Source: Rachicladosporium sp. CCFEE 5018
Taxonomy: Eukaryota; Ascomycota; Dothideomycetes; Cladosporiales; Cladosporiaceae
Reading direction: 5' to 3'
Assembly: GCA_002077045.2 (NCBI GenBank)
Contig: KZ111155.1
Coordinates: forward strand, 386,552-450,551
Length of the DNA: 64,000 nucleotides
Shown here: in pieces, positions 55,186 to 64,000 of the stretch
Position numbering within the stretch: position 1 is the stretch's first letter
How the letters are laid out: every line of letters begins with the position of its first letter
Notes under the pieces: model-generated
Database searches by the model: none
The model's input: only the letters and a program-made list of their open reading frames with translations
Told to the model about the DNA's origin: nothing
Program-made: the position numbers and the translations under genes

Positions 55186-56679
55186 TCAGCGCGCGGTCTT
55201 GTTGTCCGACGAAGAGTCCACATGACTTGCATGCGCCAGTAAGAACTTGCAGCAAGTCAACGTATACTTGCAGGCTCGCGTCCACTGTTCTTCTTGACCG
55301 AAGTTGCCAAGCTTGATGCTCACCTCGCCGATCTTGTCCTTGAAAATCTTGTATGGCAGCTTTGGGCCGGCTGCACCGGATCTGGTCCCTGGCGACTGTT
55401 CGACATACTCGCCAACTTGCCGCACGCAGTCCAGAAAGGCTACCATACTGCTGTCGAAGCTTCGATGAAGGAGACCGAAGCTGAGTGGTACGTCGCCGGC
55501 GGTGAAGAGGTCGAAGGTAGTGCCGGCCGGCTTGTCTGAGGATGACGAGGGGGTCGACTGGCTAGTCTTCTCGATCTTCGAAGTCGAGCCTATGGGGTGT
55601 AATTTCCAGCCAGCGAGTGTGACGCCCAGCTTTTCGGCCACAACAACGAGTAGCAGCAGTGCCTGACCCCACGCCGCATTGATCTCGGCCCAGTCCACTG
55701 GGTGATCTGGCAGACGCCCCAGTCGTAGCCCATTGATAGTTCCAAACAAGCCGTCATGTGAAATACTGAAGGTGTCATTGTAGACATTTGTACGCTGCAG
55801 AGCTTCAAGAACTTTTGTGTCGTGAGCAAGTCGGTTCTGCAGACTGTCTCGCTCCTCCTGCACGGCAGTCAATTCCGCAGCGCAAGCATTTCGCTCTCGC
55901 CAGAACTGCTCCTCTTCGTCGTCGAGATCTTCGGCTTCGGCATCAAGAGCGGCAATCTCCTCTTCCATCTTTGCCTTCTCAGCCTCAAGTGCCTCTAGCT
56001 CGGTAAGTGCTTGACGTTCGCGCTTTTTGGCGTCGTCAAGAGCCTTCTTCGTCAGAGCCTTCTCCTCGTCAGTAGGCAAATCGTCTTGCGCAGATATCAA
56101 GAACTGCACGTAAGCATCGCGCTCACGAGTGACAGCCAACTGACGCTTGTGGAGACCATCGAGAACGAGCTCGGTACACTCGGTGCAGGTTGGGTGATCG
56201 ATGTCTGAACGTGCTGATAGGATCTCAAAGAGCCGCATCGTTTGCTCCAGCTTCTGTGCTGTGATTGCAGACTTCTCCAATGTGACGTCTGCAGGAGCCT
56301 TCTTGCCACCTGGCTTACCCTTCGCGGGAGTGGGGACCACTTCACCGGGCCCTTCAGGCGCCAGCTGCGACTCCGTGAGCATAATGTAGCTCATGTCCGG
56401 ACGAAGCTTATCAGATGCGTGCTTTTCAGCTGCACTCTGGCGCTTGTGGATTGGAGGGCCAGCCTCCTGAGAAACCTCATCGTAGTGCTGCTTTCGTTCC
56501 TTGGCAGCTGCTGAACGTGGTGCGTCGGGCGCCTTCGGCTCCACCGAAGGCGCGGCATCTGCCAGGATCTTGAAAGAAGCAGGGTTGAGGTCATTCAGCG
56601 AGTCGTCTATCTTGAGTGGCGTGCGACATTTCTGGCAAATGAGAAAGTCCATGTTGGCTTTGATTAGAGTCCGAGGCAC
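55186..56679 (-). CDS. ATG6: Atg6/Vps30/Beclin-1 (W copy)
   Basis: A single exon of 497 codons, same length and start as the Z copy. The differences are mostly conservative or within the disordered N-terminal third and coiled coil; the BARA domain is nearly unchanged. Both alleles look functional. Confidence 0.93.
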   Translation of the reverse strand: MPRTLIKANMDFLICQKCRTPLKIDDSLNDLNPASFKILADAAPSVEPKAPDAPRSAAAKERKQHYDEVSQEAGPPIHKRQSAAEKHASDKLRPDMSYIMLTESQLAPEGPGEVVPTPAKGKPGGKKAPADVTLEKSAITAQKLEQTMRLFEILSARSDIDHPTCTECTELVLDGLHKRQLAVTRERDAYVQFLISAQDDLPTDEEKALTKKALDDAKKRERQALTELEALEAEKAKMEEEIAALDAEAEDLDDEEEQFWRERNACAAELTAVQEERDSLQNRLAHDTKVLEALQRTNVYNDTFSISHDGLFGTINGLRLGRLPDHPVDWAEINAAWGQALLLLVVVAEKLGVTLAGWKLHPIGSTSKIEKTSQSTPSSSSDKPAGTTFDLFTAGDVPLSFGLLHRSFDSSMVAFLDCVRQVGEYVEQSPGTRSGAAGPKLPYKIFKDKIGEVSIKLGNFGQEEQWTRACKYTLTCCKFLLAHASHVDSSSDNKTAR

Positions 56680-57032
56680 ATGTCCGGTTGTGAAGGGTCT
56701 GTTGTCGATGTAGTTGGTGCCAGCTTCCGGCCCAGATACATAGTGACCACGCCCCTCACGGCATAGTCGACGTTATCAGCTGAACCATGCGGCCTGTAAG
56801 AACGTTGGTATGAAGAAGTGAAGTGAATGTTTGCGGTATGGGATCCTCGTTAAGCTTACATTTAGCGCGGTTTCTTCCCGCGGCTTACCCCGTTCGGTAA
56901 GCCGCTACACAGCGCGCCTGCTCTCCTCCACATCGCGTCTGGAGATCAATACATGGACGCGGTGTCGACGGGCATGAAGTCGTATCCAAAATCCACCACA
57001 TCAATGCAGGCAGCATCGGAGCAGCGATCGCG
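56680..57032. promoter_or_regulatory. Divergent ATG6/SCM3 promoter region with 26-bp palindrome
   Basis: At 56880-56905 the sequence gcggcttacc, a 6-base loop ccgttc, and ggtaagccgc form a perfect 10-bp inverted repeat. The Z version (50905-50932) keeps the structure but has one mismatch inside and one more pair outside. It could be a protein-binding site or a hairpin in the SCM3 leader. Confidence 0.4.
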
Positions 57033-60000
57033 ATGGAGCAGTACTTCCGCACGAGGGCGGATGTCGATGATCCAGACTTGCAGCAAGTCCGGCGCAAGAA
57101 CGACAGCAAGTTGAAATCACGGTTCGAGCATATCTTCGCGAAGTACGAGAAAGATTTTACAGGCGTCGGCGATGAGATCGATCTGGACACTGGGGAGATC
57201 ATTGTCGACAATGGCCACCTTGAAAGTATGCGACATGAGGTCGATCCAGGCAAGGAAGCTGGAGCACAGCTGGTGCGTGCTTTCGCCGACGATTTAGAGA
57301 TCGCGGGTGCCGAAAGTGGATCAGACGACGATGCGGATGAGCCAACGGATGCGGGAGCCACGACTGAAGCAACGCCAGAGGTGAACGATCAGCTCGAAAT
57401 TGATGAGGAGAGCGAATCTGGGTATACAAGCAGTGGCATCATCACGAATGACAGTCGGCCAGCAAGCTCTCGATCGACACCTGTTGATCTCGATATACCC
57501 TCGATGGTTGCAGGGGCAATCCTGAGAACAGATGCAGCCAGGACGAGGAAACGGAAGCGCGGCCTGCCGGACCATACTTTACGCGAAAGGGCAGGCTCAC
57601 AAGTGACCTCGCAAAGCGCATCATCAAGTTCAAGCTCACGCGCTGCCTCGCCAATGACGCTACTTGAGAACATCCCATTCCTAAAAGAGTCTATGCGAGC
57701 GATGCAGGAGAAAGCCAGGCCTGGTGAGGCTCTAGATGCTGACACCATCAAGGAGCTCGGCCAGAGTATCGCCTCGCAGCTTGCGCAGTACATGTCTGGC
57801 GCAGATGCCACATCGACGCAAGCTTCCGCGATCATTTCCCAGCCCAGGCAATTGACACCATGGGAGTTTCCGGAGCTGCCGGGCGACAGACGTACACGAA
57901 CTCCAAGCCCTCCGCAACTGCAGATGCCTTCGTCAGTGGCTAGACTTGCGATGTCTCCTGGTGGAGGTGGCTCACTTTGGGCGCCCATGGTCCATCCGCG
58001 TCAGCGCAAAAGACGGCGCACCAAGCTGAGGCAAGTTACCGTTGACCTCACGCTGGAGAGCGATGGAGACGATCCGCTGTCCAGCGACTCACCGTACCAC
58101 TCTGTGGAGCCTTCACATGTTCCTGAGGATACTGCACAACTCAGATTGGAGCTCCAGGACGCCGCACAGACCGAGCCCAAGCGTGCATGTACTAATTGTG
58201 GCGACTCATCCACGCCGAACTTCAGGAAGGGCCCGAACGGCGATCTTTGCAACGCATGTGGCATGTACTACTATCGATATGGTCTACTCAAGCCACCGTA
58301 TAACCCTGAGCCGTCTCCACAGCGACCTGAGCCACAGCCTGGCACGTTCTCGGTGCTCGTACCATCGGGTCATTTCGCTTTCGGAATTGGCGAGTTGACA
58401 GATTACGACATTCCCATGATACCAGCAACAGACAGGGGATCTGTGTACACTGCAAACACAGCACGCAGGATCGTGGCTTGTAACGTACGGATGTCACGCT
58501 TCACGCAGGACGAAGATGAGATCATCATCAAGTGTCGCGAAGTCGACGATCTGCCGTGGGAAGCTATCGGGCGTCTGGTTTCTGGCCGCTCAGCTTATGC
58601 TGTACAAGGACACTACAGTCGAACACTACGAAGCGGTCCTTCTGTGGCGCGCACTGCACTGCTGGAGCAAGGCTATCGTGTATTGCGTTTAGAGTCTGTC
58701 GTCAAGGAACCCGAGATCATCGTGATCGACGATGATGAGCGAGACGAAATGTTGCAAGCGGGCACGGAGTCAAGTTCAGTCATCGATCCAGCGTTGACCG
58801 GCGAAAGTCTGATCATACCCGACACTGCTTCGCAAAGCGTGAAGTCTGCCCGTCGCACAGCCTACCCTACACCCGAAGACGGTGTCTGCCGTGTCTTCAA
58901 GCGCTTCAGTGCGCAAGAAGATGCCGACATTCGCAAGCTGCGCGAGGACGATCGCTTGAGCTGGGCAGAGATTGCTCCCAAGGTTCCTGGCCGCACGCTC
59001 TTGAGTGTGCAGAAGCATTATCGCCGGCAGCTCGTGCCGAAATCACTGCAGATGTTCGATGAAGACGGCAACCCGGTTATTGCATCGCACGTGGAGCCTT
59101 TCTCCGGCTTCAGAAACGAGCAAAAGGAGGAAGAAGAAGACAACCTCATCCGCAAGATGCGCGAAGAAGAATGCATGACGTTTGCTGAGATGACCGAGTA
59201 CCTCACTGGCCGTACTGAGGAGTTCCTGGGCAAGCGGTATGCTTATCTCAAAGCCTGTGATATTCTGTCGTCCCACAAACGGACACCACCACTTAGTGCG
59301 TCCGGGCTTGAGAGTCCTGGTGGTGCGCAGAGGCTTACCATCGGCGAGATGTACGGCGCATCACGAGCTCGGCCGTCGCCGTCGGCATTCAGCGCAGCAA
59401 AGAAGCCCTTGCCATGGCAGTATAACTCGGGCTTAGCTGGTCCTTCATACGGAAGTGCTGCGTTAGCTAGGAACAGAGCCAGCGTGCCGCAGATGCCCTC
59501 CAAGACTCCACAACAATCGCGATACACAGCTGGGGAGATGGGCTTTGCACCACAGACACCAGTGGCGCAGTCTCAGTCTCGTGCAAGCCCCGCCACCACA
59601 CCACTTGCAGTACCTGCCAATCTCGATCACCCACGATCGCTTGCAATGTTCCAGACACCTGCAGCACCTATACCCCGCCCTGAGCATCCGCCTAGACCAG
59701 CAGCCGTGGGTTCGGGTGCATGGGAGGCTACTCAGCCACTGGACAAAGGTTCATTGCCATTCGTGCCTGCGCGCAAGGGCAGCCTGCATATCGAAGCCGG
59801 AGATGATGATGACGAAGTCACCCATCCAGTAAATGTAGCATCAGGTTCTCTCAGATCAAACGCAATAACAGCGCCCTCAACCAACCATCAGGCTTCCGCA
59901 ATACCTGCGATACTGCCCAGCCAGATTGCGCATACCTGCTTTGTGCCTTTTGGTGATCAGCAAGCAGATCTAGCTGTAGCCGCGATTTGCGATCGCGTAA

Positions 60001-61833
60001 CTGAGACCGAAGGTGCTACAACGCCACCCACACTGAAAGTACTCATGGATCCAGAGAGCCTGTCACCACCGGCTGATTGTCAAGCTTTGCGGTCAGCATC
60101 TGTCGAGTCTAGCGAAGTAGGCGCCTCTCCCGAGGCCGGAGAGTCTCCGTCTGAGGCAGCCCTATCATTCTCGCACGAAGAAGACCGCCTCATCCGCAGA
60201 TGGCGAGAGAAAGAAGGGTGCTGTTGGGCCGAGATCGGACTGCGCTTACCGCACCGGAGTCAGCAGGAAGTGACAGACCGCTACTACGATATGATCGTTG
60301 GCAGCGCATCCAAGACTCGCCCGACGAAGCTGCATGACCCTGAGCATCGTCCCGGCTTGCGCTACAGCGATGCAGAGAGTAACCGGATGCTAGCTATGCA
60401 CGAGCAGGGCTTGTCCTTTCAGCAGATGGCCGAACTCATGCCGGGTCGAAGTTCGACCAGCTTGCAGAACCATTTCTTTGGTACGCTGTTGACTGCAAAG
60501 AAGATCCGACACCTGCGATCAGAGCCGATAACCAGCAGATCCGGTCCTGCCAACGCGCCTCTTCTTCGGCAAGCGCTGGACAATTCGGTACGGAGGATGT
60601 CATCTGGCGAGGCCGGGCTGTCGATGTCTGGGTACACCCAATTTAGCATCGAGCCGCCTAGAGTTCGCAAGGCGGTCTCTCCGACTAACCTGGATCCTCA
60701 ACACCTGGGACATGACCAGGCAAAAAGTCTGTTGGAAAGTGCGTTTCCCAGCAGTCCGCCTGGTCGAGTTGCGGTAAAGCAGGAGGTGATCGATCTCACC
60801 ATGGATAACAGCCATGTCGAGCTGGTACCATCGCTCCCTGTATCACATCATAGTCAGGCCAAGTCGTCTCAATCTGCGCCCCAGCATCGACTAGCTATGC
60901 AACCACCACCTCCAGTCGCTCCACGGACTGAGCGTATCATCACGCCAGAGCCGCAAGCGTAAGAAGCAAGCTGTCGACTCTACTGCAGCATCGGTCCCAG
61001 GGGTTGGGGAGAGCGAAGAAGAGCCAGCTGCGCTAACGGAGGAAGAGACTGACAGTGGAGACGAGATACTAGTTGAGCAACCTCGCAAGCGCGGGCGAGT
61101 GGGAAGGTCCGATCGCGGCAGGAGTGAAGATGAATGGACGCCTGCCAACGAATCGCATGAAGTTACCAATGCATTACGACACGACAAGATCACGAATATC
61201 GACTCTGACGTACTCGTAAACGATCCGCCCTTTCAGCCACGGAAGCGCCTTCGTACAAGCCAGCAGCCATCCCCACCCTTGCTCGACGCTGCCGACTCTG
61301 ACGATATGGACGAATTGGCCGGCGAAGGTCCCGGTCCGAGAGCTGCGACTGTGATGCATCCCACTCCACCAGCTAGCACCGCCAGTCTCCTCTCCTCGGA
61401 TCCACTTCATAAGCCGGGTCTCGAACCAGGCTCGAGTGGCCGCGACAATAACGCTGTCGTGGTGCCTGCTCGACCAGCGTCAAATCAGTCCACATCTTCA
61501 CTGCTCCCCGGCAGCTTTGCTCGACGCAAGAGCAGCCGGCACTCGTTCCCATTTGCACGCCTTCGAGAGCCATCTGTCGCTTCTGGCAGACGAAGGTCCA
61601 TGACACCAAGTGGCGTTGCACGGGAGGCGGGCAAAGCTATACGAGCGACAACGCCCCGATTCGAGCAATTACGGAGAACGAGTGGCGAGCTCGTACAGGT
61701 GCGCGGCTCAGAAGGCTCAAATCGAGATGACGGGTCTAGGCGAGGTAGCGGGCCATTTGCCAAAGGCAGGCGCACGATGACTGCAAGCAGGGCGAAGAAC
61801 GTGAGCAGTCACGATGACGACGAATTGGCATAG
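57033..61833 (+). CDS. SCM3: Scm3-type CENP-A chaperone with GATA finger and five Myb repeats (W copy)
   Basis: Exon 1 from ATG 57033 is open to 60962. The C-terminal part (61833 stop) lies in another frame. A probable 109-nt intron, 60840-60948 (donor gtatca, acceptor acgccag), joins them in phase 0 for about 1563 residues. Domains: Scm3 CENP-A-binding segment (16-75), GATA-type finger CX2CX17CX2C (about 385-410), Myb/SANT-like repeats near 488-535, 622-668, 698-745, 1045-1090 (SHEEDRLIRRW) and 1109-1155 (SDAESNRML), then a disordered basic and acidic tail with KRGRVGRSDRGR, AT-hook-like. Scm3 deposits CENP-A at centromeres; fusions to DNA-binding modules are known in filamentous fungi. The donor is weak, so a sequence error near 60900 is an alternative. 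Confidence 0.82.
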
Positions 61834-62033
61834 CAGCCTACAATATTGGATTGGCAAGTGACTATTGTCGACACTGATCAATCGATAGTATAGATGACGC
61901 AATAGAAACAATGTCCTGCTTCGTGGTAGATGGGAACTGACCAAGGTGTATGTTCCGACCAGCGAGCCGTTCCGTATCTGCGTCCTCCTCATCAACGCAC
62001 CCTCTCCAGATAACCCTCGCAATCTTCTCTCGT
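61834..62033. other. Intergenic between convergent genes, 200 bp
   Basis: Shared 3' flanks of SCM3 (plus) and the C2H2 gene (minus). No gene was recognised. Confidence 0.5.
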
Positions 62034-63365
62034 TCAGAAAAGACCAATACGAGTAAGGTGATCTTGCACCTCATGATCATAGAGCCTCCAGTACTCCATG
62101 AGATCAAGGACAGGCTTACATATCTGAATTGGCAGCGCCGGTGTGGCATACTTTCTCTGAGATTCGAACACTGGCCTGCAAAGCCACTGCTGAGTCTCTG
62201 CGAGATATCCGGAAATCATAACGAAGTCCTCTTTCTCGGCTCGCGTGCATGGGCTTGCTTTTGGAAGGCCGGGGAGGATATGCAGCATCGCGCCGTAAGA
62301 GATGCTAAGCAGGAGGAGATTGGAATCAGCCTCGACTGAGTACACTTGGAGCATTTTCTTGACAAGGTCTACCCTGTTCGCCTCAGTCTCAGCACCTCTG
62401 GGTAGGATATCCCGGTCGAGTGATTTGACCAAAACACGGCGCTTCACGCGCAGAGCATTGCCGTTGTCCCGTTGACGATGGTCAGAAAGCTCGTTGTCCA
62501 TCGGTAGACCGCCAGGTGCGGGCATCTCACAAGACATAGTGGATCTTGTCCCGACTGTGATCATCGATGCGATACGCGAGCGCGGTGAGTGCGTGCTTGA
62601 CCATTGCAGCGATCTGATGGACCCACGGCCGAATAATGAAGTCTGGCTTAGGCGCACGACTTGACTATCAGCACTAAACGTGCTCATAGCTTCGCCGTTG
62701 TCAAGCTTTGGTTGCTGAGCACTCGGATCCGGATCCTCCGGGTCGGCGTACTGAGTAACGTCGGTATCAACACAGCCATGGTAGTCTACGTCAACCATGA
62801 TGCTGCTCTGGAAGCTCGCGCCGTATGACATAGACTCGTCGCTCGCGCCTCCATACTCAGCGCCCTGACTTGAGACCTCGAGCGTGTAGCCCATGTGGTC
62901 ATCCCCAGACCTGGCCATGTTCGAAATGCTTGCTTCGTAAGTACCAGGAGCGGTGCTGCCGCTGGACCAGCCACTATCCTGAGGTGATATTCTGAACGGC
63001 GATTCCAGCGGTAGGACCAATTGTTGCTCGACTTCATCGGCGTGTGAGCAGGGACTGGTGCTGTACATATGATATGTATGACCCATCACTTCAGCAGCGT
63101 TGCCTGCAAAGTTTCCGCGGCAATGTAGATCTTGCTGATGACGATCGAGGCTGTCCTTGCGGGAGTAGACACGCTCGCAATCCTGACACCAGAATCCTTT
63201 AGGTGCGACGAGGCCAGCATTCTTCGCGTGTTCCCGACTTCTCGAGTTGTGAGCCTTGAGCGAGTATGCTCGCGTGAAGACTATCTTGCATAAGTTACAG
63301 TAGTGCAGGGGCTGAACTGGTTCGTCGTTGGGCTGCCGCAAGGCTTTCCACAATCCTTTGATCAT
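62034..63365 (-). CDS. C2H2 zinc-finger protein, probable transcription factor
   Basis: A single exon of 443 codons. Two zinc fingers open the protein: C23, C26, H39, H46 (an unusual six-residue gap between the histidines) and C60, C63, H76, H81 (CX2CX12HX4H). About 250 Ser/Gly/Asp-rich residues without structure follow, then from about 320 a basic stretch (RVKRRVLVKSL) and a folded-looking end with hydrophobic helices (LLLLSISYGAMLHILPGL, then ICKPVLDLMEYW). Two N-terminal fingers suggest sequence-specific DNA binding. No orthologue was recognised and targets are unknown. No second copy of this gene is in the window. Confidence 0.75.
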   Translation of the reverse strand: MIKGLWKALRQPNDEPVQPLHYCNLCKIVFTRAYSLKAHNSRSREHAKNAGLVAPKGFWCQDCERVYSRKDSLDRHQQDLHCRGNFAGNAAEVMGHTYHMYSTSPCSHADEVEQQLVLPLESPFRISPQDSGWSSGSTAPGTYEASISNMARSGDDHMGYTLEVSSQGAEYGGASDESMSYGASFQSSIMVDVDYHGCVDTDVTQYADPEDPDPSAQQPKLDNGEAMSTFSADSQVVRLSQTSLFGRGSIRSLQWSSTHSPRSRIASMITVGTRSTMSCEMPAPGGLPMDNELSDHRQRDNGNALRVKRRVLVKSLDRDILPRGAETEANRVDLVKKMLQVYSVEADSNLLLLSISYGAMLHILPGLPKASPCTRAEKEDFVMISGYLAETQQWLCRPVFESQRKYATPALPIQICKPVLDLMEYWRLYDHEVQDHLTRIGLF

Positions 63366-64000
63366 GATACAGCTTCGAGGACTTATAGCATCCAGGTAAG
63401 CAAAGACGTTCCGACCCTTTGAAGGTCAGATATACTAGCATCATCCCGGGGAGAGGCGTGTTCAAAATTCGCTCTTTATGTGCCCCTCTACAGACGAGGC
63501 TGAGCTTTTCCTCTCGTTCACCACCCAATGTACTCAAGACTCGATCCCCTTGGGTCGGCCCAATAGCCCAAGGGGGCCGTTTCAGTGTGCCATAGTGGGC
63601 GTCTATCGGGTCCGTGATCTCATGGCACGGATGGGAAGCCGTGCCGCTCAGATGCGCAAGCGTATAGGCGCAAGCATCACCCGCGCTATGCTTATCAGCG
63701 CCAGACGCCACCACTTTGCCTGAACGCCACTGCACTTTGGAATTTATGATGACGGCGCACGGAAACCTTCTAGGCGCTACAGAATTGAGCATCAGTGGCA
63801 CCGACAGCATGGTTATCAGTCTTAGCGCACGGGATCCACGCAGGTGGCTGTGAATATTATATGCACGTATGAAACAGAACACTGGCAACGTTGAAGGGCA
63901 GTGAACGTGCAGCCTCCGCTCGAAAGGAGTCCTGCGTTGCATCACCCGATCTGCATCACCCGAATGGCAGCGTGCAAGGCCCTCTGTACAGCGCCAGAGG
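63366..64000. other. Intergenic to window end, 635 bp
   Basis: The upstream flank of the C2H2 gene. A minus-strand frame of 216 codons overlaps it but resembles no protein and runs into the C2H2 coding region. No tRNA or repeat was recognised. Confidence 0.45.

Larger units (their letters stand above)
53674..59547. repeat. Copy W of the ~5.9-kb segment
   Basis: Second version of 47698-53573; it continues without a break into unique sequence to the right. ATG6 proteins of the two versions differ at about 17 positions by eye. Confidence 0.9.

Noticed and set aside
63295..63945. 216-codon minus-strand frame at the window end
   Set aside because: It resembles no protein and overlaps the zinc-finger coding region in another frame.
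1..64000. tRNA or rRNA genes, CRISPR arrays, transposons or a secondary-metabolite cluster
   Set aside because: I looked for cloverleaf-type sequence, regularly spaced repeats, transposase or reverse-transcriptase motifs and PKS/NRPS genes and saw none. A tRNA or repeat search by program could still find something short.

Overview
The window is nuclear DNA of a filamentous ascomycete (Pezizomycotina). The evidence is short GT-AG introns of 45-65 nt with CTRAY-like branch sites, a Zn2Cys6 regulator, an RTA1-like membrane protein, a DHA2-type MFS pump, an Atg6/Beclin, an Scm3 protein fused to GATA and Myb modules, and a family of small LPxELRxxIY (F-box-like) proteins. That family and the general style suggest a Dothideomycete. 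The presence of two diverged copies suggests a heterozygous diploid or hybrid genome, as known in some black yeasts such as Hortaea or Friedmanniomyces. The genus is a guess.

The assembly structure dominates the window. Three runs of exactly 100 N (23659-23758, 41860-41959, 53574-53673) split it into four contigs, called X (1-23658), Y (23759-41859), Z (41960-53573) and W (53674-64000). Y is a second, slightly diverged version of X 3565-23482. Z opens with 565 bp that look identical to the end of X, and its first base is the first base after the last X/Y difference. W opens with a diverged second version of Z 47698-53573. The layout therefore reads as two haplotypes strung out in a line: X leads into Z, Y is the alternative branch, and W is the alternative branch of the end of Z that carries on rightwards. 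One haplotype would be about 39 kb (X, then Z from 42525, then W from 59548), and about 24 kb of the window is redundant.

Gene order along one haplotype: a partial fumarase-superfamily lyase; an RTA1-like gene tail to tail with a Zn2Cys6 regulator; a nuclear protein with a duplicated Myb-like module; ERV46 (COPII cargo receptor); a cluster of seven F-box-like genes and fragments, mostly decaying; a penta-EF-hand protein; a DHA2 MFS transporter; an AT-hook protein; pyridoxal kinase; PCNA; an amidase; a short-chain dehydrogenase; ATG6; the CENP-A chaperone SCM3; and a C2H2 zinc-finger protein. These are mostly independent housekeeping genes. PCNA and the amidase share a short divergent promoter containing two MluI cell-cycle boxes.

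Comparing the two versions is the most informative part. Copy Y carries probable null or altered alleles of three genes that are intact in X: the Myb-like gene (nonsense), the first F-box-like gene (nonsense) and the AT-hook gene (20-bp deletion). Other F-box-like genes are broken in both versions at different sites. The X version also holds about 2 kb of F-box-like sequence that Y lacks. Within the single-copy part, PCNA appears to have its start codon split by an intron, and pyridoxal kinase appears to use an 11-nt micro-exon.
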